Source: Microcaldota archaeon
GTDB taxonomy: Archaea > Micrarchaeota > Micrarchaeia > Micrarchaeales > CABMGC01
DNA length: 46,991 nucleotides
Assembly (NCBI GenBank): GCA_027334165.1
Contig: DAHWXM010000015.1
Coordinates: 77,832 to 124,822, forward strand
Direction of reading: 5' to 3'
In this document: positions 15,315-23,595 of the stretch, piece by piece
Numbering within the stretch: position 1 is the first letter of the stretch
How the letters are laid out: the number at the start of each line of letters is the position of its first letter
Position numbers and translations under genes: made by a program
Notes under the pieces: generated by a model
Told to the model about the DNA's origin: nothing
Seen by the model: the letters and a program-made list of their open reading frames with translations, nothing else
Databases searched by the model: none

Positions 15315-16481
15315 TCACGTATGCTCTTGTCCCACTTCGTGCGCGCCGCCGCTATCGCCGTCTCTCCTTACCGCCCTGGCCATCCTAGTCAGGTAATACG
15401 CGAGAACGAGAAGAATCACCACGGCTGCACCAGTAAGGAACGGATCTTGCGTTAAAGCCGTTTTTGCGGCCCCAGCCCCGCTAACGTTCACCTCCAACCC
15501 ATAGTATTGAGAGAAGCCATTCGAGTCGCCGACTTTCACAGAGATGTTGTATGTATTCGAATATGTCAAGGTGCAAGCCACCCTGCTTCCATTCGGCACA
15601 CATTGGCTAGGCAGCCCATTCCAAGAGTACGTGTAATTCCCGCTGCCCCCTGCCACACCCAATGTCACATCAATGGATCTGCCATCGGAAACGTTCGCAA
15701 GCGAAATCCTCGGGTGCAACGCTATCGGGTTTACGTCTTCCGCTTCTGCCCGCAGGTACTCCGGAAGCACGCCAAGCGTGTTATTCGTATCCCTGTTTGT
15801 TATGAACACGTATCCTACGCCAGACCTTCCCGCGCGGTCTATTATGCTTTGCATGGCCGTAACGTTGGGAACATTGTACACTATCATACTGAAATGGCTC
15901 GGCGTGTACCCCCGCGTCCAATTGTCCATGCCGAAGTACTTTGTGTAAACCGAATAATTGTTCTCGAAGATATTTATAACGTCTGAGATCCCTCCATAGC
16001 AGGATTCTACAGATGTTCCGGGATCCATCATCACCACGCTGCCCGGGTACTTGCCCTTGATATAATTGTAGAGAGCCGTGTAGTATGCCGTGTTAGAGGC
16101 ATTGCATATACTGGGGACCATATCAAGAAAGATGCCGTCTATTTTATACCACGAATAGTACTTTGAAATCTCATTTTCAGCATCCAGCAGCGGCATAGTC
16201 CCGTCATTGTAGTACGTAGGTACGTATCCAAGTACCGTCACGTTGCGCTGCCTTAGCATAGCTATGTACACCGCGTAATTACGGTCGCTCACATTCCCTG
16301 GGCCGCTCTCCGGGTTTGCTATCACGAGGCCTACTCCGGGGGTGTAGTTCGCTACTACACTCCAACTCTGGTTTGGGTAGATATAAAGAGGTATAAAGAC
16401 GCGCTCCACGCTTCCGGCGCCATAATCCTGCCCCGCAATCACGAGCAGCAGAAGTGCGATAACCGCCACTCTATGGTCCAT
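15315..16481 (-). CDS. Spherulin-4-like secreted/membrane-anchored protein
   Basis: 388 residues. A signal peptide (about 1-22) is followed by a TIM-barrel-like domain of the Spherulation-specific family 4: VFIPLYIYPNQSW, VGLVIANPESGPG, VTVLGYVPTYY, KIDGIFLDMVPS and VVMMDPGTS lie in family order (about 28-250). Then comes an Ig/PKD-like module (about 265-345) and a C-terminal membrane helix with a basic tail. The family resembles glycoside hydrolases, so a surface polysaccharide-degrading or binding role is plausible but unproven. ATG 16481 is preferred over GTG 16487; TATA-like elements lie near 16493 and 16516. Confidence 0.75.
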   Translation of the reverse strand: MDHRVAVIALLLLVIAGQDYGAGSVERVFIPLYIYPNQSWSVVANYTPGVGLVIANPESGPGNVSDRNYAVYIAMLRQRNVTVLGYVPTYYNDGTMPLLDAENEISKYYSWYKIDGIFLDMVPSICNASNTAYYTALYNYIKGKYPGSVVMMDPGTSVESCYGGISDVINIFENNYSVYTKYFGMDNWTRGYTPSHFSMIVYNVPNVTAMQSIIDRAGRSGVGYVFITNRDTNNTLGVLPEYLRAEAEDVNPIALHPRISLANVSDGRSIDVTLGVAGGSGNYTYSWNGLPSQCVPNGSRVACTLTYSNTYNISVKVGDSNGFSQYYGLEVNVSGAGAAKTALTQDPFLTGAAVVILLVLAYYLTRMARAVRRDGDSGGAHEVGQEHT

Positions 16482-16581
16482 GCTCACACGCGTATAAAAT
16501 GCGCAACAATGTTTTTATGCGTGTGCACAACCACATACGGGCACCGCTCACGCTAACTCTGAAAAAGCAATAGCGCTGCGA

Positions 16582-18774
16582 TCAATCGAGGAACTGTTCC
16601 GGCCCCGGCGGGTTCTCCGGCTGGCCCTTCCTTTTCCGTATCTCGCGCACGACCTTGTCCTGGAGTTCCCTGTTGAGCTTCTCATAGCCTGCATACTCCG
16701 GGTACCAGATTGCCTTGCCCTGGGTTATGCCCCTGAGCTCGTTGGAGAAGCCCTTTATGACCTCCGCAACAGGCATCTTGGCTATTATCGTCACGTTCTC
16801 ATTCTCCTGCTGTATGTCAATAACCTGGCCGCGCTTGCCCTGCACGAATGATATCACATCCGATAGGTACTCCTGGCCAATGTTGATTGTGAATTTCTGC
16901 TTCGGTTCCATGAGAACCACCCCTGCCATGAGCATGCCAGCATATATCGGCCTTCTCATCGCAGGTATTATCTGCGCCGGACCCCTGTGAACAGGATCCT
17001 CGTGTATCGTTGCATCTAGTATCGAAACTTTTATTCCGGAACACTTCTCCCTCGCAAGAGGCCCGTCTCTGACCGCCTCCTCGAATCCCTCTATGAGAAG
17101 TTCCATGACCTCGTTTAGGTACTGGACTCCCTTCGTCGCATCTATGAGCACGCTTCTGGTGCACACGTCAACGAGTCCTCTGGCCTCCTCCCTGGTAAGT
17201 CCCGCTTCTATAAGCGTATCCACGTACTGCTTGCCTTTCGGCTTGCCCTCCTTGAGCGTACCTGTCTCTATGAGGTCTACGACCTTTTCACTGAGCGGCT
17301 CGACGCTTATGTAGAACCTGGAGTGCCTGTTCGGGGATTTGCCCTCCACCTTATCCACTTTCCTCTCTATCGTCTCCCTGTAAACCACTATGGGCTCGCT
17401 GGTTATGATCGGCACCTTGAATTCGTCACGTATCTTCTGCTCGATGACCTCCAGGTGGAGTTCTCCCATTCCGCTCACCAAGTGCTCTCCGGTCTCCTGA
17501 TTGAGTTCGACAACAATTGTCTGGTCTCCCTTTGAGAGCTCACGCAGCGCTTCTATGAGCTTCGTCATATCGCGCGTGTCTTTGGCTTCTATGGCTTTAG
17601 TAACCACCGGTTGTGAGTAGTGCTTGATCTGCTCGAACGGCTCTATGTTTTCCTGGCTTATAGTGTCCCCTATGGAAACATTCTTGAGGCCCACGAATGC
17701 CGCTATGTTGCCAGCAGGTATCTCTTCTATTATAACCTTGTCAGGGCCCATGTATATGCTGACCTGCTGCACCTTCTGCATATCCGGCATGCCAGTTGCA
17801 TATACGTCAACGCCTTTTTTGATCGTACCCGAGAACACGCGGCCTATGGCCACCTCCCCGCTGTGTTGATCATAGTTAATTCCGAATATTATCATATTGA
17901 GCGGTGCCTTCTGATCGACATTCATCATGGCAACTCCATTGGGGCTGTTCAGATCTCCGTGCCACAGGTACGGTATCCTGTACCGCTGCGCAACCTTGGG
18001 GTCAGGCATGTGCTCTATTATCATAGATAGCACTGCCTCGTCTATCGGCGCAACCTCCTGCAGTTTCGCTTCGTCGTTCTTGGCCGTGAGTTCGAATATG
18101 TCCTTGAATGTCACATTGTACCTCTCCGTTATCCTCTTCGAGATGGCCCACTTCTTGTAAGCCGAACCGAAGCACACGCTGCCGTTCTCCACGCTTACCG
18201 TCCAGTTCTTCGCCATCTCCTCCGGCGCGAACCTCACGATGAGCTTGTTTATGTCATTTATAAGTTTGAGCAGTCTCTCGAACGTCTGCTCTGGCGTGAG
18301 CTTAAGCTCATTGAGCAGTCTGTCAGTCTTGTTAACAAATAGCACCGGTTTGGCCCGCTCCTGCAGTGCCTGCCTGAGCACGGTCTCTGTCTGCGGCATT
18401 ATCCCTTCCACCGGGTCTACAACCAGCACGACTCCGTCAACGGCACGCATGGATCGCGTGACGTGTCCTCCGAAGTCAACGTGGCCAGGCGTGTCTATAA
18501 GGTTTATTATGTAGTCCTTTCCCTTGTAACCGAAGCCCAGTGATATGTTGGCAGACTTAATCGTCATCCTTCTTTCCTTCTCTATGGCTTCATAGTTTGT
18601 ATAGAGTGCCTCTCCTGCGACTCCCTTGGATATGATTCCTGCTCTGGCGAGGAGGGAGTCAGTGAGTGTTGTCTTTCCGTGGTGAACGTGCGCTATTATG
18701 GCGACGTTTCTTATCTGCTCTATGTTGCCCATGATCTTGGCCGCTTCCTCCGCGGCAAATTCTTTCCTTACCAT
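16582..18774 (-). CDS. fusA: Translation elongation factor 2
   Basis: GTPase that drives ribosomal translocation. P-loop AHVHHGKTT (residues 29-37), DTPGH (G3) and NKTDRL (G4) are all present, then the domain II-V regions, including HEDPVHRGPAQIIPAMRR, which carries the histidine expected to become diphthamide. 730 residues, normal. The first H of HHGK stands where Asp is common (AHIDHGK). The gene follows uS7 by 4 bp and closes the eL30-uS12-uS7-EF-2 run; in many archaea EF-1A occupies or shares this place. Confidence 0.97.
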   Translation of the reverse strand: MVRKEFAAEEAAKIMGNIEQIRNVAIIAHVHHGKTTLTDSLLARAGIISKGVAGEALYTNYEAIEKERRMTIKSANISLGFGYKGKDYIINLIDTPGHVDFGGHVTRSMRAVDGVVLVVDPVEGIMPQTETVLRQALQERAKPVLFVNKTDRLLNELKLTPEQTFERLLKLINDINKLIVRFAPEEMAKNWTVSVENGSVCFGSAYKKWAISKRITERYNVTFKDIFELTAKNDEAKLQEVAPIDEAVLSMIIEHMPDPKVAQRYRIPYLWHGDLNSPNGVAMMNVDQKAPLNMIIFGINYDQHSGEVAIGRVFSGTIKKGVDVYATGMPDMQKVQQVSIYMGPDKVIIEEIPAGNIAAFVGLKNVSIGDTISQENIEPFEQIKHYSQPVVTKAIEAKDTRDMTKLIEALRELSKGDQTIVVELNQETGEHLVSGMGELHLEVIEQKIRDEFKVPIITSEPIVVYRETIERKVDKVEGKSPNRHSRFYISVEPLSEKVVDLIETGTLKEGKPKGKQYVDTLIEAGLTREEARGLVDVCTRSVLIDATKGVQYLNEVMELLIEGFEEAVRDGPLAREKCSGIKVSILDATIHEDPVHRGPAQIIPAMRRPIYAGMLMAGVVLMEPKQKFTINIGQEYLSDVISFVQGKRGQVIDIQQENENVTIIAKMPVAEVIKGFSNELRGITQGKAIWYPEYAGYEKLNRELQDKVVREIRKRKGQPENPPGPEQFLD

Positions 18775-18778
18775 AAAA

Positions 18779-19552
18779 TCATCTCGCTCTCTTCGCTATG
18801 CGTTCGCCTTCAACCCTCTTCTTTATCGCGTAGCTGTCCGGGCTGTTGTTGGCCGCAAGGATGAGCTCATTGGCCAATGCATCCGAAAGGGATCGCTTGT
18901 TCTTGAATGCCCCTATCAAAGCCGCCAACGCTATATTCTTAAGTGCAACATTTATCCTTCTCTGGGCGCTGATCCCTACCGCGACATTGTAGCTTATGCC
19001 GCCGTACCTTACCCGCGTCGTATCCTCTATGGGTGCAGAGTTCTGCAGTGCATTTATTAGCACCTGCAGCGGGTTCTTTCCTGTCTGTTTGCTTACCGAA
19101 TCGAACGCGTTCTTGACTATGCGCATGACCGTGACCTTTTTGCCCTGGAGCCTGCCCTCTGTCCTGACCACCTTTCCGCCGATCTTCTTGCCTGTGCCTC
19201 CGCGCATGAGTTTGTTGATCAGGCGCTCCACCACGCTTATGTGCGATTCGTAGTATGACTGTTTGCTTCTCCTTCCGAAGATGTTTGGATATATATAGGA
19301 ATCAAGGTTAACGTAGTCGGCCATGCTCCCATCGGTTATCACAACGTCCTTGGGATCATACTTGCCAAACACCAGCTGTTTGTTGAGGCCTGCCTTGCCG
19401 CTCTGCCTTCTCTTTGCCGCGAGCTCCGTTACCTCTTCTGCACTCTCCACCGCGGTATCCACTCTCGCGGCGGTCCTCCTTCTTCTAGGCTGCGCAGCTT
19501 CCGTATCTGCAACGTCCTCCGCACCAATTTTTTCAGTTGAATCTTCGGCCAT
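18779..19552 (-). CDS. rps7: 30S ribosomal protein uS7 with N-terminal extension
   Basis: SU assembly protein binding the 16S 3' domain. The core includes SYYESHISVVERLINKLMRGGTGKKIGGK, NPLQVLINALQNSAPIEDTTRVRYGGISYNVAV and the LILAANNSPDSYAIKKRVEGERIAKRAR tail, all typical of archaeal S7. About 60 N-terminal residues, rich in Glu/Ala/Arg, are an extension beyond the usual ~190-215 residues. ATG 19552 (MAEDS) is chosen; the longer ORF start overlaps the uS12 stop. Confidence 0.96.
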   Translation of the reverse strand: MAEDSTEKIGAEDVADTEAAQPRRRRTAARVDTAVESAEEVTELAAKRRQSGKAGLNKQLVFGKYDPKDVVITDGSMADYVNLDSYIYPNIFGRRSKQSYYESHISVVERLINKLMRGGTGKKIGGKVVRTEGRLQGKKVTVMRIVKNAFDSVSKQTGKNPLQVLINALQNSAPIEDTTRVRYGGISYNVAVGISAQRRINVALKNIALAALIGAFKNKRSLSDALANELILAANNSPDSYAIKKRVEGERIAKRAR

Positions 19553-19557
19553 TAAAA

Positions 19558-19986
19558 TCATCTCTTAGGTTTCTCCTTCCTGCCCTTTACTACCTCGAAA
19601 ATATCCGCACCGTTTACTGCTATCACGCGATATCTGAGGCCAGGTATGGAACCCATTGCCCCCCTCTGCGAGCCTCCCATTCCCTGTATTGTTACCTCGT
19701 CGTGCTCTTCTATGAAGTTGATAGAGCCATCGTAAGGAACGTAAGCACCCACGGTCTTGCCGTTCTTGACTATCTGCACTCGCACACACTTTGTGAGCCC
19801 CGAGTGCGGTTGCTTCTGCTGGAGCACGAACTTCTGTAGCACGAGCGCCTTTGCCATCGGCACGGTGCCCACTGGATCGTACTTCTTCTTGAGCTTGAAG
19901 TACTTTCTCTTCCACCATTTGTTAAGCATCCTGTGCTTCTTTCTCTTTTTTATAAGCTCCCTAGCTGAGAATTCTCCCTTTGGCAA
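19558..19986 (-). CDS. rps12: 30S ribosomal protein uS12
   Basis: Decoding-centre protein. KALVLQKFVLQQKQPHSGLTKCVRVQIVKNGK contains the conserved QPNSA-like loop (here KQPHSGLTKC), and VPYDGSINFIEEHDEVTIQGMGGSQRGAMGSIPGLRYRV is standard archaeal S12. 142 residues, normal. Between eL30 (15 bp upstream) and uS7 (6 bp downstream). The PHSGL in place of the usual PNSAL/PNSAI is a mild local change. Confidence 0.96.
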   Translation of the reverse strand: MPKGEFSARELIKKRKKHRMLNKWWKRKYFKLKKKYDPVGTVPMAKALVLQKFVLQQKQPHSGLTKCVRVQIVKNGKTVGAYVPYDGSINFIEEHDEVTIQGMGGSQRGAMGSIPGLRYRVIAVNGADIFEVVKGRKEKPKR

Positions 19987-20001
19987 GTATTCACCTAAAC
20001 A

Positions 20002-20304
20002 TCATTCGTATTTCTCGTTAAGTATGTTCGAGTTTCCTGGTTCTAGTATGGCAAGCCCGTTCACAGAGTGCGGCTTACCGCATGCGGCGCCTAGCTCAAG
20101 CCCGTTACCATTGAATTTTATTATGCGTATGTCGGCTATCCCGCACACGTGCGTTACATCATCCACTATCTCTTTCTTCCCCTTTGTCGCCAGCACCACG
20201 GCCTTCGCGGTGTTTGCATTTATGCTCCTCACCAGGCTCCTGTAGCCGAAGCTGACCTTTCCCGTGTCTATAGCCAACCTAAGGTCGTTGTTTAAGTCAC
20301 TCAT
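20002..20304 (-). CDS. rpl30e: 50S ribosomal protein eL30
   Basis: L7Ae/L30e superfamily RNA-binding protein of the large subunit. DLNNDLRLAIDTGKVSFGYRSLVRSI at the start and AVVLATKGKKEIVDDVTHVC fit the L30e fold; 100 residues. ATG 20304 (MSDLN) is taken rather than TTG 20313. Promoter: tttatatacc (~20391-20400, minus reading), leaving a leader of about 65 nt. Archaeal clusters usually place nusA between eL30 and uS12; it is missing here. Confidence 0.92.
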   Translation of the reverse strand: MSDLNNDLRLAIDTGKVSFGYRSLVRSINANTAKAVVLATKGKKEIVDDVTHVCGIADIRIIKFNGNGLELGAACGKPHSVNGLAILEPGNSNILNEKYE

Positions 20305-20390
20305 GCTAATCAATCAGGCCAAGCTTTAAGGAGGAATGCAGTGCATTCACGCAATAAGTAGCCTATAAGCACTATCATTATTTGTGAAAA

Positions 20391-20400
20391 GGTATATAAA
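20391..20400. promoter_or_regulatory. Bidirectional TATA element between eL30 and agmatinase
   Basis: ggtatataaa reads as a TATA box in both directions: toward eL30 (minus) and toward the plus strand. A second plus-strand TATA, gcatataaat at 20474-20483, is better placed for the agmatinase start at 20559. The ~250 bp between the two genes holds these promoters and no convincing gene. Confidence 0.5.
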
Positions 20401-20558
20401 TCTTCAGAAAGCGGTCGCATATGGCCCTGCAGGACGCCACCGCCGCACCTCCTCATTCATATGCCATTATAATGCATATAAATATTTGTTCGCATAATTT
20501 ATGGCTTGATGGTTTGCCCCGCACCAGCCGCGCAGCCCAATTTGTGCTTAGTGATTCG

Positions 20559-21437
20559 ATGAAGATACTGAACGCGATGCCGCCGTACAATCTGTTCGGT
20601 GTTGAAAACCCCGACTTCAAGGATGCGATGATAGCTGTGCTCCCCATACCGTACGACTCTACCGTGACGTACAAATCCGGATCGAGGGATGGCCCACACG
20701 CAATAATCGATGCAAGCAGGAACATGGAGATGTACAGCGAGGAGTTTGACGGGGACGTAACCCAACTCGGCATATACACGCTGGAGGAGATGGCTCCGAA
20801 CCTCAACTCACCAGAGGAAAACATAAACATGATACAGAAAGAGGTGTCAAACATACTTGACAACGGGAAGATCCCTGTGATACTCGGCGGCGAGCACACG
20901 GTCATGGTTGGTGCCGTCCGCGCTGTTGCCGCGCGCGAAAAGGACATGAGCGTGCTGCACTTTGATGCTCATTCGGATTACAGGGACTCGTATTCAGGAA
21001 GCAAGTTCAATCATGCCTGCGTAATGGCTCGCGCAAGGGAGGCATGCCCAAGCTGCTTCAGCGTTGGCATAAGGAGCACCGACGAGGTTGCTGCCAGGAA
21101 ATACGGCAAGGACATGCTCTACAGGAAGGACATGCACAAGATGTCACTCGACGATGTTGTTGATACGATAGTCAATAGGACAAAGGACAATCTCTATATA
21201 ACAATAGACATGGACGTCATGGATCCTAGCGAGATGCCCAGCCTCGGCACGCCAGAACCTGACGGTCTGAGCTTCTACGAGCTCACGTACATACTCCGTG
21301 GGGTACTCTCAAAGAAAAAACTCCTTGGGATAGACTTCAACGAGCTGTGCCCGATACCCGGCATGATAGCACCAAACTACCTAGTAGCGAAACTCGTCTA
21401 CATGGCCCTCGGATATGCGTTCTTTGCAAAGAAGTAG
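20559..21437 (+). CDS. speB: Agmatinase-like ureohydrolase
   Basis: Manganese-dependent hydrolase, expected to convert agmatine to putrescine plus urea. Metal-site motifs are intact: GGEHTVMVGA, HFDAHSDYRD (DAHxD) and ITIDMDVMDPSEMP (DxDxxDP), followed by GTPEPDGLSFYE. 292 residues from ATG 20559, which matches family length and has GTGAT upstream; the ORF extension to 20421 crosses a TATA box (20474) and is not protein-like. Arginase or another ureohydrolase specificity cannot be excluded from sequence alone. Confidence 0.85.
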   Translation: MKILNAMPPYNLFGVENPDFKDAMIAVLPIPYDSTVTYKSGSRDGPHAIIDASRNMEMYSEEFDGDVTQLGIYTLEEMAPNLNSPEENINMIQKEVSNILDNGKIPVILGGEHTVMVGAVRAVAAREKDMSVLHFDAHSDYRDSYSGSKFNHACVMARAREACPSCFSVGIRSTDEVAARKYGKDMLYRKDMHKMSLDDVVDTIVNRTKDNLYITIDMDVMDPSEMPSLGTPEPDGLSFYELTYILRGVLSKKKLLGIDFNELCPIPGMIAPNYLVAKLVYMALGYAFFAKK

Positions 21438-21439
21438 CG

Positions 21440-22207
21440 TCACAGATCCCTGACCATCCTGCTGCTGATTATCCTCTCCAGCTTGCTGGCCATACCTTCC
21501 TGCATCCCCTGCAGCCTTACGATGCTCAAATCCCTATCCGAGAGGCGCACCTCAAAGCTCCTTCCAGGAGCAAGGGTGGATATGCGCATCCCGTCATACT
21601 CCAGTGCCCCTCTATACTTCACAACCTTCACGACTATCCTCTTCATCGCGCCGACCACTATCGGGTTCCTGTACGGTCCATCCGCATTCAGGAATGTCAG
21701 GCAGAAAACGGCGGGGCTTAGTATTATCGGTCCCCCCGCCGACTTGTTGTATGCCGTGGAGCCTATCGCGCCTGTCACCAACACCCCGTCTCCGCCCATT
21801 ACGAACGGATATATCTCTTCCAGATTCCCGTCCCTTTTTTCATACACCTTGAAATTAACCTCACGCTGCATGTTGCGCAGCACGGCTTCGTTAACGGCGT
21901 AGTGCCGTTTCCCGTTGTACACTATCTCGAGCTTCTTTTCCAATGCCTCGATGTGGAACTTGCGCCCAGTCAACTTATCTATAATCTCCTCCATGCGCTC
22001 CAGTGACGCGTCGGCGTAGTAACCACTGCTTCCCGGCGCCCCTCCTCTTATTGGCAGTATTGGCCCATCATACTCGCGCGCCGCGCGCACGAAAGTGCCG
22101 TCACCCCCGATTGCCACGCAGATGTCCCCATCTGCACCAACGTCAAATTCCTCCTTCAGCCTGCGTATCTCAGGGAAATTCCCCGCGGCAACTATTTTTA
22201 TCTTCAT
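21440..22207 (-). CDS. nadK: NAD kinase
   Basis: Phosphorylates NAD to NADP. The GGDGT motif is at residues 34-38, followed by the diacylglycerol-kinase-like second motif GSTAYNKSAGGPI (about 149-161) and NEAVLRN. 255 residues, typical of compact archaeal NadK. ATG 22207 overlaps the lpdA stop by 4 bp, so it is translated with the 2-oxoacid dehydrogenase operon. It converges on the agmatinase gene with a 2-bp gap. Confidence 0.92.
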   Translation of the reverse strand: MKIKIVAAGNFPEIRRLKEEFDVGADGDICVAIGGDGTFVRAAREYDGPILPIRGGAPGSSGYYADASLERMEEIIDKLTGRKFHIEALEKKLEIVYNGKRHYAVNEAVLRNMQREVNFKVYEKRDGNLEEIYPFVMGGDGVLVTGAIGSTAYNKSAGGPIILSPAVFCLTFLNADGPYRNPIVVGAMKRIVVKVVKYRGALEYDGMRISTLAPGRSFEVRLSDRDLSIVRLQGMQEGMASKLERIISSRMVRDL

Positions 22208-23595
22208 ACCCTGCCACCCGATTTCTTGCCGTAAAAGAAGTGCAGCGGCCTGCCCAGCGCCGCCTCGGCTGCCTCCTGTACTGCCTCGGAAAAGGTCGGG
22301 TGAGGGTGTATTGTATCCGCGATGTCTTCGAGCGTTGCGCCCATCTCTATCGCCAACGCCGCCTCGGCTATCATCGCGCTCGCATTCTCCCCAACTATCT
22401 CAACACCCCTAACGAGCCCATCGGCATCGTGTGCTATCTTTACAAATCCTTTCTCCTTCCCAATTGCTATTGCTCTTCCTATCGCTGTCATTGGAAACTT
22501 CGTTACGCTCACGCCGGCGCCCTCCAGGCTTCCTGCAAGTGCCACTTCTGGGTCTGAAAATATCACCGCTGGAACAACGATATTATCATATCCGGAGTTC
22601 ACCCCGCTTGCACATTCCCCTGCAACAACCCCCTGCCTTATCGCCTTGTGCGCCAACATGGGCTCTCCTATAACATCCCCTACTGCATAGATGCTGTCAT
22701 CGTCTGTCTTCAGTGATCCATCTACTGTAATGAAGCCGCGCTGGTCTAGCTTCACCTTTGTGTTCTCCAAGCCGAGAACGTCGGTGTAGGGCTTCAGTCC
22801 TACCGCGACAACTATGACATCAGCGTCAAGCTTCTCTCCATCGGCCAGGCTAACCGATTCGCCATCATGAGACACTGGCTCTGTACCTGCATGCACCGTT
22901 ACGCCTAAGGCCGACATGCTCTCCTTTATCAGGTTTACGGCATCCCTGTCGAACCTTGACAGAACGTCAGATCTGGCTATTATGTGCACCTTGCTTCCCA
23001 GCTTAGCGTACAGCGTGCCTATCTCCACTGCCACGTATCCGGCGCCTATTATCACCATGCTTTCAGGCACGCGGTCCAGCATGAGCGCCTGCTTGTAGTC
23101 CAGCACATTGCCTCCGAAATCAAATCCCTTAAGTGCGGTAGGCTCCGACCCTGTCGCTATTATCGCCTTCTTGAAATCAAGCTCCTCCCCGTTGGTCAGC
23201 TGCAGCTTGTTTGAGGAGATGAACGCTCCCTGCGCCTTGATGACCTCTACGCCGTTCGACTTGCACAGGAATCCAACGCCGTCCTCGAGCTTCTTTGATA
23301 CTCCCATGCGCCAATCGAGCATCACCTTCGCGTCTACGGACACGCCGTTGCCATTTATCCCAAACCTCTGCGAATTCCGCGCATCATACACCAGGTCTGC
23401 TATGTGTATTAGCGTCTTGGATGGTATGCACGCATAATTCAAGCAGTGCCCTCCGAGTTTCTCCTTCTCTACAAGCGTAACGCTCTTTCCTAACTCCGCG
23501 GCCCTTATCGCAGCGACGTACCCTCCGACGCCACCTCCTATAACTGCAATGTCAACTTCCTCTGGAATGGAGCCCATAACCATCGCATCAGCCAA
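22204..23595 (-). CDS. lpdA: Dihydrolipoyl dehydrogenase (E3)
   Basis: FAD enzyme that reoxidises the lipoyl group of the 2-oxoacid dehydrogenase complex with NAD. N-terminal FAD motif GGGVGGYVAA, redox disulfide GGHCLNYACIPSK (CxxxxC), NAD-binding GAGYVAVEIG, the second FAD motif IYAVGDV, and the C-terminal active-site base in HPHPTFSEAVQEAAEAA. 463 residues; the start may be one of several Met near the N-terminus (1, 5 or 7). Fourth gene of the E1alpha-E1beta-E2-E3 operon, overlapping E2 by 8 bp. Confidence 0.95.
   Translation of the reverse strand: MADAMVMGSIPEEVDIAVIGGGVGGYVAAIRAAELGKSVTLVEKEKLGGHCLNYACIPSKTLIHIADLVYDARNSQRFGINGNGVSVDAKVMLDWRMGVSKKLEDGVGFLCKSNGVEVIKAQGAFISSNKLQLTNGEELDFKKAIIATGSEPTALKGFDFGGNVLDYKQALMLDRVPESMVIIGAGYVAVEIGTLYAKLGSKVHIIARSDVLSRFDRDAVNLIKESMSALGVTVHAGTEPVSHDGESVSLADGEKLDADVIVVAVGLKPYTDVLGLENTKVKLDQRGFITVDGSLKTDDDSIYAVGDVIGEPMLAHKAIRQGVVAGECASGVNSGYDNIVVPAVIFSDPEVALAGSLEGAGVSVTKFPMTAIGRAIAIGKEKGFVKIAHDADGLVRGVEIVGENASAMIAEAALAIEMGATLEDIADTIHPHPTFSEAVQEAAEAALGRPLHFFYGKKSGGRV

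Noticed and set aside
20404-20460. 18-codon minus-strand ORF with GGAGGTG just inside it
   Set aside because: Too short, the GGAGGTG is inside rather than before the ORF, and it lies in a promoter region.
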